Positions 9,515 through 18,085 of a stretch of DNA of 35,906 bases are shown here, in pieces. The notes beneath the pieces are model-generated. The model saw only the letters and a program-made list of their open reading frames with translations. It was not told the origin of the DNA and did no database searches. Both the position numbers and the translations under genes were made by a program. Positions within the stretch are counted from its first letter, which is position 1, and every line of letters starts with the position of its first letter. The DNA comes from Myxococcales bacterium (GTDB lineage: Bacteria > Myxococcota_A > Polyangia > Polyangiales > Polyangiaceae), in contig SHZB01000016.1 of assembly GCA_009692485.1 (NCBI GenBank), positions 1 through 35,906 on the forward strand, written 5' to 3'.

Positions 9515-10102
9515 ATGACCGCAGCCGATGACCGTAAGCCTCCCGTGCGCGTGCGCGTGACAGGGCTGCAAGAGGCGCACCTGCTCGAGCTCATGCGCAT
9601 CGAGACGGAGCTCGCACAAGAGTGGCTCGGGCTCGGAGTCCCGACCGATGCGCTCGCGCCGCGCAGCGATCGAGAGCTTGCGCGGCTCGTGCGAGACCAC
9701 GACGTCTATGTCCTCGAGGCCGACCACCAGGTGGCCGGGTATCTCGCGTGGCAAGACCAATCGCCGGGCGTAGCGATGCTCGGCTCGCTGACGATCGCGC
9801 CGCCGTATCGACGCTTCGGACTCGCAATGCGGCTGTGTCGGGAACTGGGGGAGGTCGCGCAGCAACACGGGGTCGGGGTGGCCGTCGCGACGTGTTACGC
9901 GCGCGCGGCAGGTGCGATGGCGTTCCTCGCGGTCAACGGTTTCATGCCGATCGAGCTGACGGGGCGACCGCCCGAGCCGCTCGGGGAGTGGCTGCAGAGT
10001 CATCCGCTCGAGCTGTTCGGCAGCGCGCGCAAGCTCTGGTGGGCGAGCACCGACGGACTCGGCACGCTCCCGGGCTTGCCGCGGCCATCGCGCGGAATGT
10101 GA
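9515..10102 (+). CDS. GNAT-family N-acetyltransferase
   Basis: ORF opens at 9461 but ATG 9515 avoids overlap with acn; YVLEADHQVAGYLAW...LGSLTIAPPYRRFGLAMRLCRELGEVA. Confidence 0.8.
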   Translation: MTAADDRKPPVRVRVTGLQEAHLLELMRIETELAQEWLGLGVPTDALAPRSDRELARLVRDHDVYVLEADHQVAGYLAWQDQSPGVAMLGSLTIAPPYRRFGLAMRLCRELGEVAQQHGVGVAVATCYARAAGAMAFLAVNGFMPIELTGRPPEPLGEWLQSHPLELFGSARKLWWASTDGLGTLPGLPRPSRGM

Positions 10103-10197
10103 CCGACGGCGTGGCTCGGGAGCGCGGTGCAGCTGCGCCGTCCGAGTCCCAAAATAAAAGTTAACATAATCTATCTTATGCGCGTTTTCTTCAGCGC

Positions 10198-10345
10198 CGA
10201 ATGACAGCGAATCAGCGGCGATCGCAGCGAATTACGGGCCGACCGCGAATTACCGGCGATCGCAGCGAACTACGGGCCGTCCGCGACGGATGAGCCCTCC
10301 GCGAATGACGGGCCGTCCGCGAATTGCCGACGATCGCAGCGACTA
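10198..10345 (-). repeat. Degenerate 36-38 bp tandem repeats starting on the stop codon of the PQQ-propeller gene
   Basis: Minus strand: TAGTCGCTGCGATCGTCGGCAATTCGCGGACGGCCCG / TCATTCGCGGAGGGCTCATCCGTCGCGGACGGCCCG / TAGTTCGCTGCGATCGCCGGTAATTCGCGGTCGGCCCG / TAATTCGCTGCGATCGCCGCTGATTCGCTG... Confidence 0.85.
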
Positions 10346-11767
10346 CCGCGGCGGCACGATCCCGAGCGCAACGAGCACGCCGGCGTTGCTGAGCGCGTAA
10401 GCATGGAGGCCGTGAGCCACGGGCCGAGCCGCGAAAGATGCGCCGCTCGCGATGCCGTCGACGACACCGCCGTCGAGCGGATGCACAAGGAACAGACCGT
10501 AGCGCGTCGTGCCGACCAGAAGCGCTCCGGCCCAAGGCTCGACCGCCGAGAGCCCGCCCGCCGGAAGCTCGCGGTGCCACAGCTCGGCGCCAGTCTTCGG
10601 ATCGAGCGCGAAGATCCCGGTGAGCCCGGAGGACGCGATCAGAATTCGCGTGGGTTCGGCTGCGCCTCTGGCCTCGACTGCGCCTCTAGCCTCGGATGCG
10701 CCTTTGGGCTTGGCTGCGCCTCTGGCCTCGGCTCCGCCTTTCGCCTCGCCTTCGGAGCGCGAGCGGCCGCTCCACATCACCAGATCGGTCACGCCGACGA
10801 CGCCCTCGTTGTGCCACGCCTCGGCACCGGTCTCGAGGTGAAGCGCGTAGGTCCCGGTCTCGTAGCTCGAGACGAACACGAGCTCGGTGTCGTCGATCTT
10901 CGCGACCACCGGGGTCGTGTCGACGTCGAGGTATCGGATCGCATCGGCGACTCCGGTCTCGGTGGCGCGAAGGTTGAGATCGACGGGCGCAGGCCACGCT
11001 TCGCTCCCATCCGTAGTGCGGTACGCCATGACGACGCCATCGGAGAAGCCCGTGAGCACGGTCCCCCCATGCACGGCGGGCCCGGCGTAGCCGCTGATTT
11101 CCATCCCGGACGCTGGCGAGCGCTGGCGAAACCACTTGGGCTTTCCGTCCGCTCGGTCGAGCGCGAGGAGCGTGTCATTGGCATTCACCACGTAGACGAC
11201 GCCGTCTCGCACGACGGGTCGCCGGAGGATCTCCGCGTTCGTGCCGGCGCGCCACACGAGCTTGCCGTCGGCCGCGCGAAGCTTGTACACGCCGCCGTCG
11301 TTCGAGCCGAAATACACGGCGTCTTCGCTCGGCTCGTAGCAAGGTTCGCTGTGAATTCCCGCGCCAGTTTGAAAGCGCCAGCGAGAGCGCAGCGTGACGG
11401 CGTCGAGCGCACTCATGCCGCCGTCGCTCGTGCCGACGAACAAGCGCCGATGCTGCGGATCGATCGCGACCGCGGCCCGCTCGTAGCTCTCGCCGGCGCG
11501 GTCGTGCGGGATCGCGAGCTCGCGTCGCGCCGTTACCGCCATCGCGCCGCTTGGGTGATGCGCCCAGATCGGCCCCTCCGGATTCGACACGAGGCCAGCC
11601 TCCGCACAGCCAACGCCAGCCAGGCTAGCCAGGCTCGTCAGGCCAATCGCGAGACCCAGCACGGCTCGGCCCGGCGAGCTTGCCACCGACCGCGACCCGC
11701 GCGGCGCATCCGCGAACAGCGGTAATTCTGGCTGAAACTGCGCGATCGACTCCGCCCCGCGGCTCAT
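10343..11767 (-). CDS. PQQ-binding-like beta-propeller lipoprotein, BamB-like
   Basis: ATG at 11767 overlaps upstream stop (ATGA); lipobox SLASLAGVGC; repeated propeller strands such as FVGTSDGGMSALDAVTLRSRWRF, YFGSNDGGVYKLRAADGKLVWRA, YVVNANDTLLALDRADGKPKWF. Confidence 0.8.
   Translation of the reverse strand: MSRGAESIAQFQPELPLFADAPRGSRSVASSPGRAVLGLAIGLTSLASLAGVGCAEAGLVSNPEGPIWAHHPSGAMAVTARRELAIPHDRAGESYERAAVAIDPQHRRLFVGTSDGGMSALDAVTLRSRWRFQTGAGIHSEPCYEPSEDAVYFGSNDGGVYKLRAADGKLVWRAGTNAEILRRPVVRDGVVYVVNANDTLLALDRADGKPKWFRQRSPASGMEISGYAGPAVHGGTVLTGFSDGVVMAYRTTDGSEAWPAPVDLNLRATETGVADAIRYLDVDTTPVVAKIDDTELVFVSSYETGTYALHLETGAEAWHNEGVVGVTDLVMWSGRSRSEGEAKGGAEARGAAKPKGASEARGAVEARGAAEPTRILIASSGLTGIFALDPKTGAELWHRELPAGGLSAVEPWAGALLVGTTRYGLFLVHPLDGGVVDGIASGASFAARPVAHGLHAYALSNAGVLVALGIVPPR
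10660..10752 (-). repeat. Coding tandem repeat of about 18 bp (EARGA/KPKGA) inserted in the propeller ORF
   Basis: Translated GEAKGGAEARGAAKPKGASEARGAVEARGAAEP; DNA ctgcgcctctggcctcg-like units. Confidence 0.85.
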
Positions 11768-13266
11768 GGCGTGCCGCCGGGCGCCGGCATCGGAAGCCCA
11801 CCGGGAATGCCACCCTCGAGGCCCTTTTCTTTCAGCAGCTGCTGAATTTGCTCTGCGGTGATCTTGCCGCCAGGCCCACCAAGGCCACCGAGGCCACCCA
11901 GGCCACCGAGCGCACCCGGTCCACCAAGTCCACCCGGTCCACCAAGCCCACCGAAACCACCCAGCATCGCCTTTGCCGGCACGGCAGCCGGATCGATGCG
12001 GCGCAGCGTCGTATCGACCGCGGTCTCGAGCCAACGGAAGGGATTCAGTCCCCCCTGCGCACCGCTGGCCACCGCGAGGCGCTGGGTCTCGAGATCTTTC
12101 TTCGCCTCGAGCAAGAGACTCTTCGCGTCGTCTTTCTTCTTCTCGGTCTCGAGCACCCTGGCGCGATGGTATTTGCCCAGGATCTTGAAGCTCGCCGTCG
12201 GCACTTGCGCGAGTTTTTCGAAGACGGCGTGCGCTTGCTCGAGCTCGTTCTTGCCCTCGTGCACGAAGCCGCGCCCCTCGAGCGCACGACCGCGCACGTC
12301 CGAGTCCGCGGCTGCCAACTCCGAGCGCAGCACCTCGTCGAACGCGGCGGCGGCGGCGTCCCAGTCGCGCCGCTCGAGCGCGAGCCCCGCCTCTCCCAGC
12401 TTCGCGAGGACCGCGGCGCCGCTGCCATCCGCATGCGCCGCGGCGCTCCGGTAGGCCGCGAGTGCGGCTCTCTCCCGCTCGTCGCGCGACGGATAGATCG
12501 TCCGCGTGTCCTTCTTTTTCTCGTCCTCTGTGCGCGTGTCTTTGTCCGCGAGGATGACGGGGGCCTCCTCAGCGAGCGCGCCTTCCGCGAGCGCATCGGA
12601 CAGCGCCGCATTGAACTGCGTTGTACGCGACACGTACACGAGCGCTCCGATCCCGCCGAGCACTCCGGCCACGAGCCCCCAGCGCAGCCACGGCCAGCTC
12701 TTCTTGAGCCATTTCTGAGCGGCATCGCCACCGCGCGCGAGTGCGTCATCGACCGCCAGCGCGACATCGCTGGGTCCGTCGCCGTCGCCCCCGCTCGCAA
12801 GCTCTTGGCGCTTTCCGGCAGACCTGTCGCGCGCAATCCGGTTGCGGTCCTTCGGCGTCGTCGTAGCGCCCGAGACCGCGCCGGTCTTTCGCATGATCGC
12901 GCGCTGTCGGCGACGCTCGGCCCGATTCAGCGCCGGGCGTGCCTCGGCCGCAGCACCATCCCGAGCGACATCGTCCGCGACCCCGAGCGCAGAGGCCACC
13001 GCATGTGCGCGCGCACCGCCGGCATCGTCCGCATCATAGTCCGCGTCGCGCTCGCCCGCGTCATCGTCATCGTCCGCGTCGCGCTCGCCCGCGTCCGCGT
13101 CATCGTCCGCGTCATCGTTCGCGTTCGCGTCAGCCTCGCCCACGTCAGCCTTGTCCGCGTCGGCCTTGCCCGCGTCGGCCTCGCCCGCGTCGGCCTCGCC
13201 CTCGTGACCGCCGCGCCCGAGTTTCGTGGACGGCTCCGCGCCGATTTTCTTGCTTTCCTCGCTCAC
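11764..13266 (-). CDS. YfgM-like single-TM protein with TPR-like periplasmic domain, Asp/Ala-rich N-terminus and Gly-rich C-terminus
   Basis: TM WLRWGLVAGVLGGIGALVYV after a charged N-terminal region, then helical TPR-like domain; ORF directly precedes BamB-like gene with 4-bp overlap. Confidence 0.7.
   Translation of the reverse strand: MSEESKKIGAEPSTKLGRGGHEGEADAGEADAGKADADKADVGEADANANDDADDDADAGERDADDDDDAGERDADYDADDAGGARAHAVASALGVADDVARDGAAAEARPALNRAERRRQRAIMRKTGAVSGATTTPKDRNRIARDRSAGKRQELASGGDGDGPSDVALAVDDALARGGDAAQKWLKKSWPWLRWGLVAGVLGGIGALVYVSRTTQFNAALSDALAEGALAEEAPVILADKDTRTEDEKKKDTRTIYPSRDERERAALAAYRSAAAHADGSGAAVLAKLGEAGLALERRDWDAAAAAFDEVLRSELAAADSDVRGRALEGRGFVHEGKNELEQAHAVFEKLAQVPTASFKILGKYHRARVLETEKKKDDAKSLLLEAKKDLETQRLAVASGAQGGLNPFRWLETAVDTTLRRIDPAAVPAKAMLGGFGGLGGPGGLGGPGALGGLGGLGGLGGPGGKITAEQIQQLLKEKGLEGGIPGGLPMPAPGGTP
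11866..11967 (-). repeat. Gly-rich low-complexity coding repeat (GGLGGPGG)
   Basis: Translated GGFGGLGGPGGLGGPGALGGLGGLGGLGGPGG. Confidence 0.9.
13035..13205 (-). repeat. Asp/Ala/Glu-rich low-complexity coding repeat
   Basis: Translated GEADAGEADAGKADADKADVGEADANANDDADDDADAGERDADDDDDAGERDAD; ccgcgtcgcgctcgcccgcgtc units. Confidence 0.9.
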
Positions 13267-13345
13267 GGGGCGGGACTCTTAGTGCGCGCATCGGGGCCGT
13301 CAAGGTTCAATCTCGGCCCCGATTCAGCGGCGGATCTACCTCAGC

Positions 13346-16300
13346 TCACGGTGCTCCGGCCGCCCCGTCGAGCTTCGTCACCGAGGCCGCCACATCATCC
13401 GTAAGCGGCACCACCGCGAACGCTTCGACGACGACTCCGTCCGTCGCGTAGATGACAAAATCACTCGCGTCACCGGCGCGAAGGCTGCCGCTCACGCTCG
13501 ACCGAAGCTCGCCGTGAAGCTCCACCGAACGGTCGCCGCCTGGCACATCGAAGCGCAGCGTCGTCTTCGGATCGAGCTCTGGCGCAGCCTTCGGAACCGT
13601 TCGCGTGCGGTCCTCGACCGAGCGCCCTCGGGCTCGAACGCTGAAGTGCGCCTGCCCGCCAAGGCTCGCGTGGGCTCGCAAAATCACCCGGAATCCTCGG
13701 CCATTTCCGCCTTTCGGGATCGTGGCGCCGACCATGACGCCACTTTGCGCGAAGCGGCGCAGGCGCTCCTGCTCCACCGAATTTGGTCCGCCGATCCATG
13801 CGAGGATCTTCGCGCGCGCTCCAAGCTCGAGCCCGCCGGCGATCGGATCGGGCGCACCGAGGTAGCGCGCCATCGCCTCGGCAATTTCGACGCCGCCGCC
13901 GAGAGCAACCACCGCGCGCGCCATCGCGAACCTCGCGTCGTGGTACGGCTCGACCGCGAAGGCCTTCGCCAACAACGGGCGTGCGGCAGCGTCCCCGATC
14001 CGCTCGAAGGCATTCGCGAGCGCGACGCGGAGCCGCACATCGATGAGTCCGCGGCTGAGCGCGATGACGACGCCGCGCGTGCCGACACGCCCAAGAGCGC
14101 TCACGAGCTGTTTGGCGCGCTCATGCGGAATGGGCACGGAAGCCGGCCCCTCCTCGGGAAATGCCGCGCTCCACCACGCGAGCAGAGTGGCCGCACCGCG
14201 ATCGTCACCGGCCTCCGCGAGCACGAGCGACGCGAGCCGCCGCCACGACTCTTCTTCGCCGCTCGCGAGGTCGAAGGTTCGTGGCGCACCCCGACCGAGC
14301 CGCGTCAGTGCGAGCGCGGCCCAGCTCCGCACCGCGTCGTCGTCGTCCGTCGCGAGCGCCCGCTCGAGCTGCGGCGCCACGTCATCGACGAGCCTCCGCA
14401 CGCGCTCGGTGATGTCGGGATGTGCCGCGCTCTCACGTGGATCCGAGGCCGCGACCACCGCGAGTTCGAAGAGCGCCTCGGCCGCCTTCCGTCGAAACCT
14501 GAGGTCCGCGTCATCGAGCAAAGCCGCTGCATCCGGTGCCGCATCGACGTCGCCGGCGAGCGCGCGTCGCAGCCCCTCCGGCCACGGCTCTAGCGAGCGC
14601 TCGAAGCGGCCCATCGACGCCGCGAAGCCCCGCTGCTCGGCCTTCATCTTGCCAGCCGCTTCTGCGTACGACTCCGCGACGTCACTCCGCTGTGCCGGGT
14701 CGCTCGCGAGCTCGAAGAGCCGGCAAGCACCGATTTTTCGCGCGCAAATGAGCCGCAGCGTGGCTTGCGCGAGCATCGTGTGGTCGTCCGTTTCGCTGAA
14801 CGCGAAGCCGCCGCCGCCCTTGTCACGACCAAGCATGAGCGCGCCGAGATCGCGCCCTCGGATCCGCGGCGAAACCGGGATCGCGAGCGCGCGCTCGATG
14901 GTGGGCACCAGGTCCACGAGACTCACCGGCTCCACGACGCGACGCGGCTCGACGAGCCCCGGCGCATGGATCACGAGCGGCACCCTCACCTGCTCTTCGT
15001 AAACCGTCGTGCCGTGGTAGCGGCCACCGTGATCGCCAAATTCTTCGCCGTGATCGGCGGTGACGATCACGATCGCCCGAGGCCGTGACGCGCGCATCGC
15101 ATCGACGAGCTCACCAAGACCCGCATCGGCCGCGCGGATCTCGGCGTCGTAGCGATCGATGTCGCGCTCGCCGAGATCGCTTTCCGGGTACGCGAGGTAC
15201 GGCTCGTGCGGTTCGAACAGGTGCGCCCACGCGAAGATGGGCACATTCGGAGGCTCGGTCTTCAGGTACTCCACCAGTTCTCGGGCACGCTCACTCGCGC
15301 TCGAGAACTGTCGCTTCTCGTACTCGAAGCCCAGGCCATTCGCTTCAAAGGCCGTAAATCGCTCGCGATCCACGAAAAAAATCGCCGGGGGATAGAACGC
15401 AGCGGTCCGGTAGTCGTAGCGGCGCAACGCCTGTGCGAGCGTCTCGGAGTCAGCGCCGAGCCCTTGCATCAAGAGCGGACGCATGAACTTTCCTGTCATT
15501 AGCGAGGCGACCGCGTACGAGGTATGCGGCGTCGCCGTGTAGGCCGCCTCGAAGACGACGCCGCCCTCGGCCAGCTTGTCGAGCCGCGGAGTCATCGCGC
15601 GGCCGTAGCCATACGCGCCGACGTGGTCCGCCCGCAGCGCGTCGATGCTCACGAGCAAAATGTCGCGCCCGGTCCAATCCAGCACGCGCTCGGTCGCGGT
15701 CGCGGCTTCGGGGATCGCGTCGTCGAGCGCTGGCGGCGGCTCGAGCGCGGAGGCGACGCGCACGGCGTAGCTCAGTCGCGGTGCTCGCTCGCGGAAGGTC
15801 CACCGAATGTTGTCAGCCGAACGCAGCGAGCGGGGCGCGAGCAACGCAAGGATCACGGTGAGCAGAGCGGTCCCGACGGCAGCGCCGAAGCGCGCGCGTT
15901 CGAGCCATCCGCCCGCCGGAAGAGCTCGCCTCCGATGACCCGGTGGCCACAAACCCAAGGGGACGATGAGCAGCCCGAGCACACTGAGCCCGTCGTGAAA
16001 CACGGGATAGAGCCGCGGCAATACGCGCGCATTGGCGAGCTCGATGCCCACGAGCAGCGCCACGATCGGCAGCGCGCTGAACCATCGACTCCGCTTCGCG
16101 ATACGAGCGAGCCCGCGCGACAAAGGCGGCGCCGCGAGCCACACCATCGCGCTTGCGGCGAGCGTGACGACGACGACGAACGCCATGCGACTCCCGAGCG
16201 TGAAGCTCCGGCCACCCGAGACTCCGACCGCGACCACGCCCGACCACGCGAGCGTGATGAGGCAGAGCGCGATGCGTGGCACCCGCCGCTCCGCGTGCTC

Positions 16301-16525
16301 GAAGCCCCACCGAACGCTCGCCGCGAATGGTGCGACCGCCAGCGCAAGCACAGCGCCGAGCGGCACGAGCGTACGAAGGGCCCACCCCAACTCGGCCAGC
16401 CCGGTGAGCTCATCCTGCGCCGCGATCCCGACGGCGAGGCCCTCGACCAACAACAACCCGAGCGCCGCGATCCAGGCCTCGGCGATGCGTGCGACGGGGC
16501 CGCCCGCGACGTCGTCCTCGGCCAT
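13346..16525 (-). CDS. Membrane-anchored sulfatase/alkaline-phosphatase-superfamily protein with C-terminal HEAT-like repeats
   Basis: N-terminal TM segments; DILLVSIDALRADHVGAYGYGR, TADHGEEFGDHGGRYHG; C-terminal HEAT-like RSWAALALTRLGRGAPR. Confidence 0.85.
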   Translation of the reverse strand: MAEDDVAGGPVARIAEAWIAALGLLLVEGLAVGIAAQDELTGLAELGWALRTLVPLGAVLALAVAPFAASVRWGFEHAERRVPRIALCLITLAWSGVVAVGVSGGRSFTLGSRMAFVVVVTLAASAMVWLAAPPLSRGLARIAKRSRWFSALPIVALLVGIELANARVLPRLYPVFHDGLSVLGLLIVPLGLWPPGHRRRALPAGGWLERARFGAAVGTALLTVILALLAPRSLRSADNIRWTFRERAPRLSYAVRVASALEPPPALDDAIPEAATATERVLDWTGRDILLVSIDALRADHVGAYGYGRAMTPRLDKLAEGGVVFEAAYTATPHTSYAVASLMTGKFMRPLLMQGLGADSETLAQALRRYDYRTAAFYPPAIFFVDRERFTAFEANGLGFEYEKRQFSSASERARELVEYLKTEPPNVPIFAWAHLFEPHEPYLAYPESDLGERDIDRYDAEIRAADAGLGELVDAMRASRPRAIVIVTADHGEEFGDHGGRYHGTTVYEEQVRVPLVIHAPGLVEPRRVVEPVSLVDLVPTIERALAIPVSPRIRGRDLGALMLGRDKGGGGFAFSETDDHTMLAQATLRLICARKIGACRLFELASDPAQRSDVAESYAEAAGKMKAEQRGFAASMGRFERSLEPWPEGLRRALAGDVDAAPDAAALLDDADLRFRRKAAEALFELAVVAASDPRESAAHPDITERVRRLVDDVAPQLERALATDDDDAVRSWAALALTRLGRGAPRTFDLASGEEESWRRLASLVLAEAGDDRGAATLLAWWSAAFPEEGPASVPIPHERAKQLVSALGRVGTRGVVIALSRGLIDVRLRVALANAFERIGDAAARPLLAKAFAVEPYHDARFAMARAVVALGGGVEIAEAMARYLGAPDPIAGGLELGARAKILAWIGGPNSVEQERLRRFAQSGVMVGATIPKGGNGRGFRVILRAHASLGGQAHFSVRARGRSVEDRTRTVPKAAPELDPKTTLRFDVPGGDRSVELHGELRSSVSGSLRAGDASDFVIYATDGVVVEAFAVVPLTDDVAASVTKLDGAAGAP

Positions 16526-16536
16526 GGGGTCTGCCG

Positions 16537-17013
16537 TCAGGCGAACGAGATCGCGAGGATCTCGTAGCTGCGATTGCCCGCCGGAAGCTGAACGGAGACC
16601 TCTTCGCCGACGCGCTTGCCGATGAGGCTTCGAGCCAGCGGAGACGAGACCGAGATCCGGCCCGACTTGAGATCCGACTCCTCGGTTCCTACGATTTGGT
16701 AGGCGATCTGCTCTTCGCTATCCACGTTGAGCACCGTCACGAAGGCACCGAAAACGACGCGATCGCCCGCGAGCTTGGACGGGTCGATGACCTCCGCGCG
16801 CGACAGCACGTCTTCGATGTATTTGATGCGCGCGTGGATCATCCCTTGGCGATCTTTGGCCGCGTGATATTCCGCATTTTCGCTCAAATCGCCGTGATCT
16901 CGGGCGGTGCCGATGTCCTTGACGATCGCCGGCATCGCGACGTCGCGAAGGCGCTGCATCTCTTCACGCAGCCGCACGCAACCGGCGGGGGTCATCGGTA
17001 CTCTTTCAGCCAT
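16537..17013 (-). CDS. greA: Transcription elongation factor GreA
   Basis: MTPAGCVRLREEMQRLR...DHGDLSENAEYHAAKDRQGMIHARI and C-terminal FKBP-like SPLARSLIGKRVGEEVSVQLPAG. Confidence 0.95.
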   Translation of the reverse strand: MAERVPMTPAGCVRLREEMQRLRDVAMPAIVKDIGTARDHGDLSENAEYHAAKDRQGMIHARIKYIEDVLSRAEVIDPSKLAGDRVVFGAFVTVLNVDSEEQIAYQIVGTEESDLKSGRISVSSPLARSLIGKRVGEEVSVQLPAGNRSYEILAISFA

Positions 17014-17071
17014 GACGCAGCCTGACCTTGAGCCAGCCGAGTGGCACCGTCAACCCTGTCGCGCTCGCCGC

Positions 17072-17198
17072 CTAGTTCGACGCCGCGACCGGCGAATTCG
17101 TACCCGCGGCCGGCGAAATCGTCACGGCTGCGGCCGGCGAATTCGCACCCGCCACCCGCGAATTCGTCACCGCCGCGGCCGGCGAAATCGTCAAGGCC
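17072..17198 (-). repeat. In-frame 21-24 bp repeats forming the C-terminal tail of the BamD-like protein up to the stop codon
   Basis: Translated LTISPAAAVTNSRVAGANSPAAAVTISPAAGTNSPVAASN*; DNA core ACGAATTCGCCGGCCGCGG. Confidence 0.9.
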
Positions 17199-18022
17199 GC
17201 CGCCTCGTCCATCTGCGCCAAAAACCGCTGCGCCACCGTGGCGAAGGGCCCGCCAAACTCGGCGACCACGCGCGCGAAGGCCGCCCGCGCCGCGTCCGTC
17301 TTGTGAAGCTTCAGCAGCGTCTCGCCCTTCAACACGAGCGCCTCCGCGTCGAGCCCCGAGCCCGGATAACGTGCGATCGCGTACTCGATCCTCGCGATCG
17401 CCGCCTCGAAGCGATCGTCATTCAAATAGTGTCGCGCGACGAACAGCTCATGGCGCACGAGCCGCTGCGTCACCACCTCAAGCATGTAGCGCGCGTCTTG
17501 CCGGTAGCGCCCGCCGGCGTATTGCTCGTTGAACCCCGCGAGCTCCCGGTACGCCTCCTCGGCGTTGCCCTGGTCGCGCTCTTCTGCGGGCGGCAAGAGA
17601 AACGTGTCCCCGATGTCGAGGTACGCGCCCTTCGCGATCCGATAGCGCGCGTATTCGACGTTCTCGTCCGTGCGGTGCGCGCGCCCGAAGGTGCGGTACG
17701 CGGCCGTCGCCTCGGAGTACTTTCCTTGCTCGAACTCGAGGTCGGCGAGGCGCAGCTCGGCGAGGCGCGCAACCGGGCTCTGGGCGTAGGCCCGCTTGGT
17801 CTCGAGCAGCCGCTGGCGCGCCTCTTCCCAGTTCTGCGAGTCGAAGGCATCCATCGCGGCAAGGTAGGCGGCTCGCGCATCCGCCGAATACATCAAGCTG
17901 TCGGGCGAACTCGCGGGCTTCGGCTCGCACGCGGCGAGGCCCAAGCCCCCGGCAAAATAGAACAAGCTTCCCGCAAAATAGAGCGAAAGCGCACCGGCCA
18001 GCGAGCCCCGAGCTCCCTTCAT
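17072..18022 (-). CDS. bamD: BamD-like outer membrane assembly lipoprotein with repetitive C-terminal tail
   Basis: ATG 18022; lipoprotein signal ending GLAAC; TPR array YLAAMDAFDSQNWEEARQRLLETKRAYAQSPVARLAELRLADLEFEQGKYSEATAAYRTFGRAHRTDE; BamD-like architecture. Confidence 0.75.
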   Translation of the reverse strand: MKGARGSLAGALSLYFAGSLFYFAGGLGLAACEPKPASSPDSLMYSADARAAYLAAMDAFDSQNWEEARQRLLETKRAYAQSPVARLAELRLADLEFEQGKYSEATAAYRTFGRAHRTDENVEYARYRIAKGAYLDIGDTFLLPPAEERDQGNAEEAYRELAGFNEQYAGGRYRQDARYMLEVVTQRLVRHELFVARHYLNDDRFEAAIARIEYAIARYPGSGLDAEALVLKGETLLKLHKTDAARAAFARVVAEFGGPFATVAQRFLAQMDEAAALTISPAAAVTNSRVAGANSPAAAVTISPAAGTNSPVAASN

Positions 18023-18085
18023 GGCGCGCACCCTACACCAAAATAGATCCGCCCCGATCCCACTGCCCGCACTAAAACGTGGAGC

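Noticed and set aside
11768-12034. Upstream extension of the PQQ-propeller ORF (tryptophan/glycine-rich WAWWTGWTWWTG)
   Set aside because: Out-of-frame reading of the Gly-rich repeat of the preceding gene; ATG 11767 with lipobox is the natural start.
13514-14593. 359-aa plus-strand ORF antisense to the sulfatase-HEAT gene
   Set aside because: Mirror-frame composition, no motif; opposing frame is convincingly coding.
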